From assembly GCA_937944075.1 (NCBI GenBank), contig CALDZZ010000030.1:1-17994 (forward strand): a stretch of 17,994 bases of DNA. Direction: 5' to 3'. This DNA is from an uncultured Rhizobiaceae group bacterium (GTDB lineage: Bacteria; Pseudomonadota; Alphaproteobacteria; Rhizobiales; Rhizobiaceae). Every line of letters starts with the position of its first letter. Within the stretch, counting starts at the first letter, position 1. The notes under the pieces were generated by a model. The model worked only from the letters and a program-made list of their open reading frames with translations, did not search any database and had not been told where the DNA came from. Position numbers and translations under genes: made by a program. Positions 6,756-14,073 of the stretch are shown here, piece by piece.

Positions 6756-8210
6756 TTAATGGCCTGTATTTTCTTCATTTGAGGCATCAAGTGCTGCTGC
6801 AAGCCGCTCTTCCTCATTGAAATATCGAGCACGTTCCCAGAATTTCGGACGCCCAATACCGGTTGATACGTGTTTGCCGATGATATTACCGTTCGCGTCT
6901 TCGCCATCCATTTTATAGACAAACAAATCCTGTGTTGTGATGACATCACCCTCAAGACCCAATACCTCGGTAATATGGGTAATACGTCTTGAACCATCGC
7001 GCAGGCGACTGGCCTGAATGATAACGTCAATTGAACCAACAATAATCTCGCGAACCGTTTTTGCCGGCAGAGTGAAACCACCCATGGCAATCATGGATTC
7101 AATACGGTTCAAACACTCACGAGGTGTGTTTGCGTGAATGGTTCCCATGGAGCCATCGTGACCTGTGTTCATTGCCTGAAGCAAGTCAAATACTTCCGAT
7201 CCACGAACCTCACCCACGATGATGCGTTCAGGGCGCATACGCAGACAGTTCTTGACCAGATCTGTCATGGTGATTTGACCTTCACCCTCAAGGTTCGGGG
7301 GTCTTGTTTCAAGGCGGACAACATGCGGCTGTTGCAATTGCAGTTCGGCGGAGTCTTCGCATGTGATAATGCGCTCATCTGCATCTGCATAAGCACTCAT
7401 ACAGTTGAGAAGTGTTGTTTTACCAGAACCCGTACCGCCAGAGATAATCACGTTACAGCGTACACGACCAATAATCTGAAGGATTTGAGCACCTTCTGGC
7501 GTAATCGCTCCAAAGTTTACCAGTTGATCCAGTGTAAGCTTGTCTTTCTTGAACTTACGAATTGTAAGTGCCGGGCCATCAATAGCCAGCGGGGGTGCAA
7601 TAACGTTTACACGAGAACCGTCTGCAAGACGCGCATCACATATCGGGCTTGATTCATCAACGCGTCGTCCAACCTGACTCACGATACGCTGACAAATATT
7701 CATCAACTGTGTGTTGTCACGAAAACGAACGTTCGCTTCTTCAACTTTGCCGTTTACTTCAATAAAGGAACTTTTGGCGCCATTGATCATCACGTCAGCG
7801 ATGTCATCTCTCGCCAAAAGCGGCTCTAGTGGGCCATAGCCCAAAACGTCGTTACAAATATCTTCAAGAATTTCTTCTTGCTCGGCAATCGACATTGCAA
7901 GGTTTTTGATTGAGATAATGTCATTGACAATATCGCGGATCTCTTCCCTTGCTGCCTCTGGTTCCAACTGAGCCAATTGACCCAGGTCAATTGTATCAAT
8001 CAGGGCCGAGAAAACGCTGGTTTTGGTATCATAATACTCTTCAGACTTCAGCTGGATTGTACCTGCTGAGGGCTTTGGTGCCGGCGCCGGAGCGACAGGC
8101 GCCGGTGCCTCAACCTTGGCAGGCGCTGCTGGTGCTTGTGATGCAGCAGGGGCTACTGCAACTGGCGCTGCTTTTGGCGTATTTTCATTTCCACCGCGTT
8201 TACCGAACAT
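6756..8210 (-). CDS. cpaF: CpaF/TadA pilus assembly ATPase
   Basis: The 484-residue GspE-family secretion ATPase powers Flp pilus assembly at the cytosolic face of the inner membrane. All hallmark motifs are present: Walker A GGTGSGKT (258-265), Asp box ITCEDSAEL (282-290), Walker B RIIVGEVRG (329-337) and His box HDGSMGTIHA (351-360). Upstream of the catalytic core is the N-terminal domain with YGPLEPLL (125-132). The first 50 residues are an Ala/Pro/Val-rich linker, low in complexity, probably flexible. AGGAA precedes the start. Gaps to cpaE (36 bases) and tadB (15 bases) fit one transcript. Confidence 0.97.
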   Translation of the reverse strand: MFGKRGGNENTPKAAPVAVAPAASQAPAAPAKVEAPAPVAPAPAPKPSAGTIQLKSEEYYDTKTSVFSALIDTIDLGQLAQLEPEAAREEIRDIVNDIISIKNLAMSIAEQEEILEDICNDVLGYGPLEPLLARDDIADVMINGAKSSFIEVNGKVEEANVRFRDNTQLMNICQRIVSQVGRRVDESSPICDARLADGSRVNVIAPPLAIDGPALTIRKFKKDKLTLDQLVNFGAITPEGAQILQIIGRVRCNVIISGGTGSGKTTLLNCMSAYADADERIITCEDSAELQLQQPHVVRLETRPPNLEGEGQITMTDLVKNCLRMRPERIIVGEVRGSEVFDLLQAMNTGHDGSMGTIHANTPRECLNRIESMIAMGGFTLPAKTVREIIVGSIDVIIQASRLRDGSRRITHITEVLGLEGDVITTQDLFVYKMDGEDANGNIIGKHVSTGIGRPKFWERARYFNEEERLAAALDASNEENTGH

Positions 8211-8246
8211 ATCAAATTCCTGTACTAGATACTTATAAAGCCGTTA

Positions 8247-9527
8247 TTATTTTTTAAGTTTGAAATTCTTGAGAAGGTCAAAACCGGACTTTTTCTTTAT
8301 CCTGACTTCAGCCTTCCCGGTCACAACCTGAGCTATGGTCGTCATCATGTCAGAGATCGGATTTTTGGGGTCCGCTTCAGAAACCATTTGTCCATTGTTG
8401 GAAGCAGTTCCAAACAATGCAGGATCAAACGGTATAACAGCCATTGGCTCGATACCAATTGCATTCGCAAAGTCTGCAACTGCAATCTCCGGACGCTTCT
8501 GGACACCCACCTTGTTCATGACAAGCTTTGGCCTTGCATCATTTGGACGAATCTCAATGATCGTATCAACCAGGTTTTTGGCATTTCGCAGGTTTGCCAA
8601 TTCCGGTTCAGCAACCACAACCACTTCATCGGCTGCAGCAAGAACCTGCTTTGTCCAGCCATTCCACTGATTTGGAATATCAACCGCAACACAAGGCGCG
8701 CCACGTTGTGCCACCTCCAGAATAGAGTTGAATGCATGAGCATCAAAATCGTATGTCCGTTCCAGCGTGGAAGGCGCTGCCAGCAAGCTAAGATGCTCGG
8801 CACATTTTGCAAGCAGTCGATCAAGCAGAATGTCATCGACGCGGTCTGGTGAGAAAACTGCGTCTGCAATGCCCTGGGTTGGATCCTGGTCAAGGTTCAT
8901 GTTGGCAGTGCCGTAGGCAAGATCCAGATCTGCCAATACAACATCATTCTTGTAGGCAGATGAAATTGTCCAGGCAACATTATGACATATCGTTGATGAG
9001 CCCGCGCCACCCTTGGCACCAACAAATGCGATCATTCGGCCCAGGGGTCCGTTTTCTTCACTTGTAAAGATGTTGGAAATAGACAGCATGATATCCGCCA
9101 TGGATACCGGTGCAACAAGATACTCCGATATGCCGTTTGAGATGAGCTCACGGTACATCAGAATGTCATTGAAATGTCCGATAACAACCACTTTGGTGGT
9201 TGCGTCACAAACGCTTGCCAACTGGCCCAGTTCATTCATCAGGACATCGCCGGTTTTGGACGATTCAATGATGATCAGGTTTGGCGTTGGTGCCGCTCCG
9301 TAAAAGTCCACTGCGCCTATGATACCACCCGTGTTTACAGAAACATGTGCTCTGGACATGCGGCGATCGCTTGCAGCCATCTCCAGCGTTTGTCTGACAG
9401 CATCTGTTTCACAGAAAGCCTGAATGGTTATTCTTGGAATAGGTCTGACTTCAGACATAGCGCCTTTAGCTACACCGTCATCATTGCTTTCAACGTATTG
9501 TTCCATCTGAGAAGCATTTTCCGACAT
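8247..9527 (-). CDS. cpaE: CpaE/TadZ polar-localisation ATPase (MinD/ParA superfamily)
   Basis: The 426-residue protein has an N-terminal response-regulator-like domain (about 33-155) and a C-terminal MinD/ParA ATPase domain (about 164-400). The phosphate loop reads VGAKGGAGSSTICHN (169-183). The signature lysine (Lys172) is kept, while the usual GKT is replaced by SST, as is common in alphaproteobacterial CpaE. DLDLAYG (200-206) is the switch region. CpaE/TadZ proteins set the cellular site of Tad pilus assembly and help recruit the ATPase. The receiver-like domain seems to lack a clear phospho-acceptor context, so it is probably a pseudo-receiver. AGAGGAAA precedes the start. It follows cpaD by 27 bases. 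Confidence 0.95.
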   Translation of the reverse strand: MSENASQMEQYVESNDDGVAKGAMSEVRPIPRITIQAFCETDAVRQTLEMAASDRRMSRAHVSVNTGGIIGAVDFYGAAPTPNLIIIESSKTGDVLMNELGQLASVCDATTKVVVIGHFNDILMYRELISNGISEYLVAPVSMADIMLSISNIFTSEENGPLGRMIAFVGAKGGAGSSTICHNVAWTISSAYKNDVVLADLDLAYGTANMNLDQDPTQGIADAVFSPDRVDDILLDRLLAKCAEHLSLLAAPSTLERTYDFDAHAFNSILEVAQRGAPCVAVDIPNQWNGWTKQVLAAADEVVVVAEPELANLRNAKNLVDTIIEIRPNDARPKLVMNKVGVQKRPEIAVADFANAIGIEPMAVIPFDPALFGTASNNGQMVSEADPKNPISDMMTTIAQVVTGKAEVRIKKKSGFDLLKNFKLKK

Positions 9528-9554
9528 TTTATTTCCTCTAACTCTTTACAATTT

Positions 9555-10262
9555 CTACAGCAGGCTTGGCAGGCTAGCGGTACCGTCGTCACGCCAGTCA
9601 TTGATGACGTTGTCACGTCTGCCGGCATCGATTTCAGTTTCGCCTCTAGGACCAAGCAGGTCTGCAGGGTTCGCTATCATTTTTGCAAGGTTGTTTTGTG
9701 TGGCGCATCCGTAGTTTCCATAGTTCTGGTTTTCAGATGTTTCACTCAGGTCCTCATTCCATTTACCGCATTCAGACGCGACATCAGCTGTAATGGAGCT
9801 GTAGGACAGACGCACTGTTGCTGCATCACCATGGTTTGAAGCATGATATCTGGACAGGGTTACCTGACTTCTTTTCAGACCAAGCTTTTTCATGTGTGCA
9901 ATAACATCATGAGCCACTTTTCTTGCTGCACCTTCATTATGAGAGCCTGCAGGAAGCATGACACGCATGTTCTTTGCGCCTGACTGTCTGAACTTGCTAT
10001 AGAAACTGGTTGCAGTGTTTTCATGTCTGAAAGACATTCTGTCCATGGATCTTGAAATGATCAGGTCTTCACTCACTTCTGATTCAGAAACAACAATCGG
10101 ATGTTGTGTTCTATAATCCTTTGGTACCGAACCAACCTTGAAGTGGTCTTTTTGATACGACGCACAACCCGTTAGCATGATACCCGCCAATAATACTGAC
10201 ATCTTCAGACTTTTGGTCATAATGGTTCTCTTAGGTTTCATTGTTTTGATTACTCGAGACAT
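9555..10262 (-). CDS. cpaD: CpaD pilus biogenesis lipoprotein
   Basis: The 235-residue protein has a basic N-terminus, a hydrophobic segment and the lipobox LTGC with Cys33, followed by ASYQKDHFKVG, so it is a lipoprotein. The body matches the CpaD family: HPIVVSESE near the start of the mature part, and the C-terminal YGCATQNNLAKMIANPADLLGPR, here shown in part as GCATQNNLAKMIANP, is a family hallmark. It acts at the outer membrane with the secretin. The ATG at 10262 has GGAG upstream at a suitable distance; in-frame ATGs at residues 8 and 15 would also leave a workable signal peptide. It lies 26 bases after cpaC. Confidence 0.93.
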   Translation of the reverse strand: MSRVIKTMKPKRTIMTKSLKMSVLLAGIMLTGCASYQKDHFKVGSVPKDYRTQHPIVVSESEVSEDLIISRSMDRMSFRHENTATSFYSKFRQSGAKNMRVMLPAGSHNEGAARKVAHDVIAHMKKLGLKRSQVTLSRYHASNHGDAATVRLSYSSITADVASECGKWNEDLSETSENQNYGNYGCATQNNLAKMIANPADLLGPRGETEIDAGRRDNVINDWRDDGTASLPSLL

Positions 10263-10288
10263 TTATCTTGCTCCGTTATTTGTTTTCA

Positions 10289-11884
10289 TCACTTGAAGAT
10301 GAAACCTGGTTTACCGTGATAGCGACCTTCGGGAAGATTGCCTTCTACTTGTCCATACACCCGGTTCAAACGACCCAGGAAGTTTGCTGGTCCATCCGCA
10401 CTCGGACGGAAGTTGTCATCCGGGCGAGCCAGTTTCTGACGTGCTACAGGGCGCACCAGATAAGGCGTTGCGATGATAACCAGTTCAGATTCAGTGCGCT
10501 GGAAATCACGGCTGCGGAAAAGTGTTCCAAGGACCGGGATTTTGCTCAGACCAGGAAAGCCAGCAGCTGCCTGACGAACGTCGTCCTTTAGAAGTCCGGC
10601 CAATACCATTGAACCACCTGATGGAAGTTCGACAGTTGTTTCAGCCTGACGACGTCTGATACCGGGCGTTGTAATCGCGCCTGCTGTACCTGCACGTCCG
10701 ACGACGGCTGCACTTTCTGTAGTCGGCTCAGATACTTCAGTTCTGATGCGCAGGCTGATTCTGCCTGGTGACAACACAACTGGTGTAAATGAGAGTGATA
10801 CACCGTAGGAAACCTGTCTGAAGCTAACGCTTTGAGAGGTACCTTCTTCATCGGCGCTGTTATTGCCGCTATCGACTACATTGTATTCACCACCCACTGA
10901 GAAAGATGCTGTTTCACCTGAGATTGCAGTCAATGAAGGCTCGGAAAGTGTTCTCATTACACCAGCCTGGTCTAGCGCTCTCAAGATACCGTCAATGCTT
11001 TCGCCTGAGCTGTTTGTATAGTTGCCTCTGGCCTGGCTGTTTGCAAACAAACCACCAAGACCCAGTGGATTATCTGTAATCAGACCCAGATCAAGATTGC
11101 CTGCGGTCAAACCGGTAGCCGCCAGATCAATACCCAGTTGCTTAACGATGGTACGCTGGATTTCAGCAATCGTAACTTTCAGGTGAACCTGATCCTCAGC
11201 TTCAATACGAAGCAGGTTTACAATCTGGCTTTCCTGACGTGCTTCATCCTGATCAAAGAAGATGCCGCCGCCACTGAAATTATTCTGTGTCGCAAACTGG
11301 TTTGTGGTTGCCTCACCGCCTGAAATAAAGGCGCGTGCGAGCTGAACAACCCTGGAAGATGCCTGTGGTGTAGGAACCGTACCTGTCAGGATGATGTTGT
11401 CGTTTACAATTTCAACCTTGATTTCAGAACCGGGAACATACTTCTTAAGATTTGCTTCAAGTCCGGTAATGTCTCGCTCAATGACAAGATCAATGCTCAA
11501 CAACTGACGCCCTGAATTATCAAAAATAAAGATGTTTGTTGTACCAACCTGTTTTGCAAAAATGTAAATCCGACGCGATGTTCTTGTAATCGCATCAGCA
11601 ACAACCGGATTGGCAACCAGAATATCATGCGCCTCACCTGGCAAATCAATCACCATCGACTTGTTCCAGCCAATCTTGATACGCTGGGTCTTGCCAATAG
11701 CAGCCTTTGAGATTTTCATGTAGTTCTTGTTTTGCGCAAAAGCCTGTGTCGCGTGACTAGTCATCAGCGTTTCTGCCATTAGCAGTGTCGCGATAAACAT
11801 GGTCCATACAATAAAACGATTAAACATATGCATGGTACTTTTTCCCGTCCAGTGTGAGGAGTTACTGTTGATTAGGTTATTCAT
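10289..11884 (-). CDS. cpaC: CpaC/RcpA outer-membrane secretin
   Basis: The 531-residue product has a long N-terminal extension and a hydrophobic signal segment ending in AFA (residues 48-50), a likely signal peptidase I site. The Pil-N domain follows (about 55-125), then a BON-like region (about 130-185), then the secretin domain (about 240-465) with the closing motif VLGTLFRSRDFQRTESELVI. Secretins form the outer-membrane ring through which the Flp fibre leaves. Its start overlaps the end of cpaB by 8 bases, and its ribosome binding site AGGAG lies inside cpaB six bases before the ATG, so the two are translationally coupled. The stand-alone gene at 14074 encodes a relative of its Pil-N domain. 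Confidence 0.96.
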   Translation of the reverse strand: MNNLINSNSSHWTGKSTMHMFNRFIVWTMFIATLLMAETLMTSHATQAFAQNKNYMKISKAAIGKTQRIKIGWNKSMVIDLPGEAHDILVANPVVADAITRTSRRIYIFAKQVGTTNIFIFDNSGRQLLSIDLVIERDITGLEANLKKYVPGSEIKVEIVNDNIILTGTVPTPQASSRVVQLARAFISGGEATTNQFATQNNFSGGGIFFDQDEARQESQIVNLLRIEAEDQVHLKVTIAEIQRTIVKQLGIDLAATGLTAGNLDLGLITDNPLGLGGLFANSQARGNYTNSSGESIDGILRALDQAGVMRTLSEPSLTAISGETASFSVGGEYNVVDSGNNSADEEGTSQSVSFRQVSYGVSLSFTPVVLSPGRISLRIRTEVSEPTTESAAVVGRAGTAGAITTPGIRRRQAETTVELPSGGSMVLAGLLKDDVRQAAAGFPGLSKIPVLGTLFRSRDFQRTESELVIIATPYLVRPVARQKLARPDDNFRPSADGPANFLGRLNRVYGQVEGNLPEGRYHGKPGFIFK

Positions 11885-12695
11885 TTGGTGCTCCTGCGAT
11901 TATGTCTTTCTTGGCACCATATTTAATGACACGAATTCTGCCGTTGCCGCGCTTGCCGCTCAGGAGGTAATCAGCGCCGCTGGATGTTTCATCACCACTG
12001 TCTTCAAGTGAACGCAGTGCAAGCGTCAGACGGTCTGCCATTTGCTGAGCCACAGTCAGGATTTTTGCCTGTTTTGGCGTTAACTGAAGGGTAGCCGTGC
12101 TACCCACTACAACTGCTTCGCCATCCTGCTCTTCAATGGTTTGGTCAATCGCCAGTACGCGAATGTTTTCCAGAATGCTCTCGGTAATAAATTCATTGCC
12201 GGAATCAGCTTCGCCCTGTCGTGTCATGATGACGTCAACACGGTCATTCGGCAGAATAAAACCACCTGCACCCGTTGCAGTTGAAATTGTTGTAGCAATC
12301 GCCTGGTAGCCAGTTGGCAATATTGCCGACATATAGCCCTTGTCAGCACGTACCAGTTTGCTTTCTCTAATAGGTTCGCCAACGAAAAACTGTGAACGGG
12401 CAATTGCAGGATCTTCATCCAGTGCAAGTCCATCCGGTTTGTTTGAACGAATGATAAAGCCATCTGAAAGGCCTTCTTTTGGCCATTTGACCCATTCAAT
12501 CATGTCAGATTGTAATGTTGTACCAAGACCAATGTTTCTGGTTGCTACAAGCACTTCTTCCAGCTCAATTTGTGGAGCCTGTTCCTGTATCGTAACAACC
12601 TCAGGCTCTTTCTGCGCAAGATTGTTTGCCACCATAAATGCACCACCAGCTGCGACTACGGCTACGCCTAATACTGCAAGTTGAGCTACTTTCAT
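11877..12695 (-). CDS. cpaB: CpaB/RcpC pilus assembly protein (SAF domain)
   Basis: The 272-residue protein has an N-terminal hydrophobic anchor (about 5-25), an SAF domain (about 46-115) with VLVATRNIGLGTTL, and a RcpC/CpaB domain (about 120-250) with GGFILPNDRVDVIMT. It is expected in the periplasm, anchored in the inner membrane, where RcpC/CpaB proteins are thought to support the secretin and pilus gating. I chose the ATG at 12695: AAAGGAA lies just upstream and the anchor begins at once. An ORF start at 12743 would add 16 residues and place a basic, Cys-containing tail before the anchor. It is the first gene of the main pilus operon and overlaps cpaC by 8 bases. Confidence 0.94.
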   Translation of the reverse strand: MKVAQLAVLGVAVVAAGGAFMVANNLAQKEPEVVTIQEQAPQIELEEVLVATRNIGLGTTLQSDMIEWVKWPKEGLSDGFIIRSNKPDGLALDEDPAIARSQFFVGEPIRESKLVRADKGYMSAILPTGYQAIATTISTATGAGGFILPNDRVDVIMTRQGEADSGNEFITESILENIRVLAIDQTIEEQDGEAVVVGSTATLQLTPKQAKILTVAQQMADRLTLALRSLEDSGDETSSGADYLLSGKRGNGRIRVIKYGAKKDIIAGAPNE

Positions 12696-12711
12696 TTTTT
12701 TATTCCTTTGT

Positions 12712-12725
12712 AAGCAAATTTGCTT
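12712..12725. repeat. Perfect 14-bp palindrome in the cpaB leader
   Basis: AAGCAAATTTGCTT is a perfect palindrome ending 17 bases before the cpaB ATG and adjoining its ribosome binding site. It could be an operator for a dimeric repressor or a small hairpin in the leader RNA. No binding protein can be named. Confidence 0.45.
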
Positions 12726-12772
12726 GTTTGCAAGGTTCTTCAAAAGCAGAATGCACTTACAAAGGTGTACTT

Positions 12773-12780
12773 ATGGTTAA
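12773..12780 (-). promoter_or_regulatory. Candidate CtrA half-site upstream of cpaB
   Basis: The minus strand reads TTAACCAT, the extended half-site seen in many alphaproteobacterial CtrA-dependent promoters, about 80 bases before the cpaB ATG. A second TTAA lies at 12801-12804, but not at the N7 spacing. The same 8-mer recurs before the first TadE-like gene (14635-14642). CtrA control is inferred. Confidence 0.42.
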
Positions 12781-12831
12781 TGAAATGCTGATTTTTTTAG
12801 TTAATTTTTTTCAGTTTTTTCAAAAGACACA

Positions 12832-12860
12832 AAAAAACCAGGCACATGACCTGGTTTTTT
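12832..12860. terminator. Bidirectional terminator between cpaA and cpaB
   Basis: AAAAAACCAGG (12832-12842) pairs with CCTGGTTTTTT (12850-12860) around a seven-base loop, with A and T runs on both arms. It lies 24 bases after the cpaA stop and before the cpaB leader, so the prepilin peptidase transcript should end here and cpaB should have its own promoter. Confidence 0.88.
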
Positions 12861-12884
12861 GAACATTGGAAGTTTGTATAACAA

Positions 12885-13397
12885 CTAAATCGTTAAAGCG
12901 ATTACCTGTTCCATCCATGGTGTGGACGGGTAAATAAACAAGGCAGCCATACCAAGTGCAATTCCGTATGGTGCACCGTTTTTATTGTCATGCAGACGCA
13001 ACACCCATTCAAGTTTGTTGAGTTTTTCGGGAACAAGGCCGGACCTGAATTTGAGAATCAAAAGCGTCAGGAGGCCGCCAATAAATGAAGCCAGCAAGAT
13101 ATAAGGCCCGGTATGAGCCCAGCCCAGCCACAGTGCGGTAGAGGCAGCAAGCTTGGCATCACCTCCGCCAATGATGTTAAGCGCAAACAAAACAAAGCCT
13201 ACGGTCAAAACAAGGGCAAAGGTTGCAAAATGCATTAGCAATGTCTGGGTATCCATGCCTATGGCAAGTGCCAGGACCACAAAACCTGCAATCAGGATCA
13301 ATGAAACCTTGTTGGAAATATTCATTGAAAAGAGATCTGAGAATGACGAAAAAATCATCATGAAGGGAAATATAAAGACCAATGCGTATTCAAACAT
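12885..13397 (-). CDS. cpaA: CpaA/TadV prepilin peptidase (A24 family)
   Basis: The 170-residue membrane aspartyl peptidase has about six hydrophobic segments. The two catalytic aspartates are Asp21 in SFSDLFSM and Asp80 in the GGGDAKLA motif (77-84). It lacks the N-methylase domain of type IV prepilin peptidases, as is normal for TadV/CpaA. It should cleave the Flp pilin at 13564 and the two TadE-like pseudopilins, all of which carry a Gly-xxxx-Glu processing site. The Shine-Dalgarno before the ATG is weak (TGGAAC). It stands between two terminators, so it seems to be transcribed alone or by read-through from the pilin gene. Confidence 0.94.
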   Translation of the reverse strand: MFEYALVFIFPFMMIFSSFSDLFSMNISNKVSLILIAGFVVLALAIGMDTQTLLMHFATFALVLTVGFVLFALNIIGGGDAKLAASTALWLGWAHTGPYILLASFIGGLLTLLILKFRSGLVPEKLNKLEWVLRLHDNKNGAPYGIALGMAALFIYPSTPWMEQVIALTI

Positions 13398-13442
13398 GTT
13401 TTCAGTTCCAGTTTAGGTTGCTGTACCAAAATAACCGAAAAT

Positions 13443-13460
13443 GTTAACACACTGGTTAAC
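13443..13460. promoter_or_regulatory. Paired GTTAAC motif upstream of cpaA
   Basis: GTTAAC occurs at 13443-13448 and 13455-13460, about 46-63 bases before the cpaA ATG. The TTAA cores are 8 bases apart, one more than the CtrA consensus spacing of 7, and the minus strand reads GTTAACCA. It may be an off-spaced CtrA-type element for cpaA, or chance. Confidence 0.27.
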
Positions 13461-13483
13461 GTGTCTTTTTATCTTGCACCAGA

Positions 13484-13519
13484 ACACAAAAAAGCCACCG
13501 AACACATGTTCGATGGCTT
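13484..13519 (-). terminator. Rho-independent terminator of the Flp pilin gene
   Basis: On the minus strand AAGCCATCGAACA (13519-13507) pairs with TGTTCGGTGGCTT (13504-13492), allowing one G-T pair, with a two-base tip, and is followed by a T-rich tract. It lies 44 bases after the pilin stop, which would let the pilin be made as an abundant separate message. Confidence 0.87.
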
Positions 13520-13563
13520 CCTTGTATATTAGCCAGACGATTAGGTCGGCTACTATCAGACCC

Positions 13564-13731
13564 TTATGAGTTAGGGATCTGACCAGCAATTTTGTTGAAT
13601 GTACCGCCGATGCTTGTACCTAGTGTTGTAGCTGCTGCAATGATAGCTACAGAAATAAGTGCTGCGATTAGGCCGTATTCGATTGCTGTTGCGCCTGATT
13701 CGTCTTTAAGAAATTTTGATACGAGTTTCAT
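13564..13731 (-). CDS. Flp-type major pilin
   Basis: This 55-residue protein begins MKLVSKFLKDESGATAIEYG. The Flp processing site is explicit: cleavage after Gly13 leaves ATAIEYGLI with Glu at +5 and Tyr at +6. A hydrophobic helix of about 20 residues follows (LIAALISVAIIAAATTLG) and a short hydrophilic tail ends QIPNS. Polymerised mature protein should be the shaft of the pilus, matching pilA of Caulobacter or ctpA of Agrobacterium. A strong ribosome binding site (AGGAG) precedes the ATG. It has its own terminator and a long upstream region with a CtrA-like site. Only one Flp gene is present in the window. Confidence 0.95.
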   Translation of the reverse strand: MKLVSKFLKDESGATAIEYGLIAALISVAIIAAATTLGTSIGGTFNKIAGQIPNS

Positions 13732-13862
13732 GATGTGCTCCTAGTTTTTGTTTAATGACCAGGTTTATGTCCTGACCTGAGAGCAATATACGCAACAGGG
13801 ATTGAGAAGGTCTTAACGCTCATGGTTATTATAAAATTAATTTTCCAATTGCCTGTTCAGGG

Positions 13863-13877
13863 TTAAAAAAGACTTAC
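13863..13877. promoter_or_regulatory. Candidate CtrA-like site upstream of the Flp pilin gene
   Basis: TTAA (13863-13866), seven bases, TTAC (13874-13877) matches TTAA-N7-TTAA with one mismatch. It is about 130 bases before the pilin ATG. In Caulobacter pilA is a known CtrA target, so a CtrA site is expected here, but this assignment is inferred. Confidence 0.4.
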
Positions 13878-13970
13878 CCGTCTGTCCTTGAAACCATCAG
13901 AAAAAAGCCCAAAAAGGAACCCATCAGAAAGCCGCATATTTTGCCTATTATAATGTATAGGGAAATTCTT

Positions 13971-13983
13971 GGTCATTTTGACC
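13971..13983. repeat. 13-bp palindrome GGTCATTTTGACC
   Basis: Two perfect 5-base arms, GGTCA and TGACC, flank TTT between the pilin and Pil-N genes, about 90 bases before the Pil-N ATG and 17 bases from a TATAAT hexamer. This spacing suits an operator. No regulator can be named from the sequence. Confidence 0.4.
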
Positions 13984-14073
13984 TGTTTTGAAGCTCCAAA
14001 TTAAATCCTGAATCATTAATCCTTCATTCACCAAAATGATTGATAGTGTGTGTAGAAATTATTGGAGCCACCC

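Larger units (their letters stand above)
13732..14073. other. Divergent regulatory region between pilin and Pil-N genes
   Basis: This 342-base AT-rich space has no plausible gene. It holds a near-CtrA site (13863-13877), a direct repeat CCATCAGAAA (13894-13903 and 13921-13930), a TATAAT hexamer (13949-13954) that is nearly symmetric and could serve either strand, a palindrome GGTCATTTTGACC (13971-13983), and TTAA motifs near 14001-14019. It should contain the promoters of the pilin gene (leftward) and of the Pil-N gene (rightward). Confidence 0.6.

Noticed and set aside
8992..9021. Loss of the ATPase motif in CpaE (SST in place of GKT)
   Set aside because: This deviation with the signature lysine kept is common in CpaE proteins of Alphaproteobacteria, so it is not evidence of decay.
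12340..12684. Plus-strand ORF of 114 codons antisense to cpaB
   Set aside because: It is the Ser/Ala/Thr-rich shadow of cpaB on the opposite strand, with no family resemblance or start signal.
12696..12743. Sixteen-residue N-terminal extension of CpaB
   Set aside because: The downstream ATG at 12695 has AAAGGAA at a good distance and starts directly at the membrane anchor; the extension overlaps the 14-bp palindrome.
13894..13930. Direct repeat CCATCAGAAA as the start of a CRISPR or iteron array
   Set aside because: Only two copies of 10 bases exist, without further units; nothing else in the window resembles a CRISPR array or origin.
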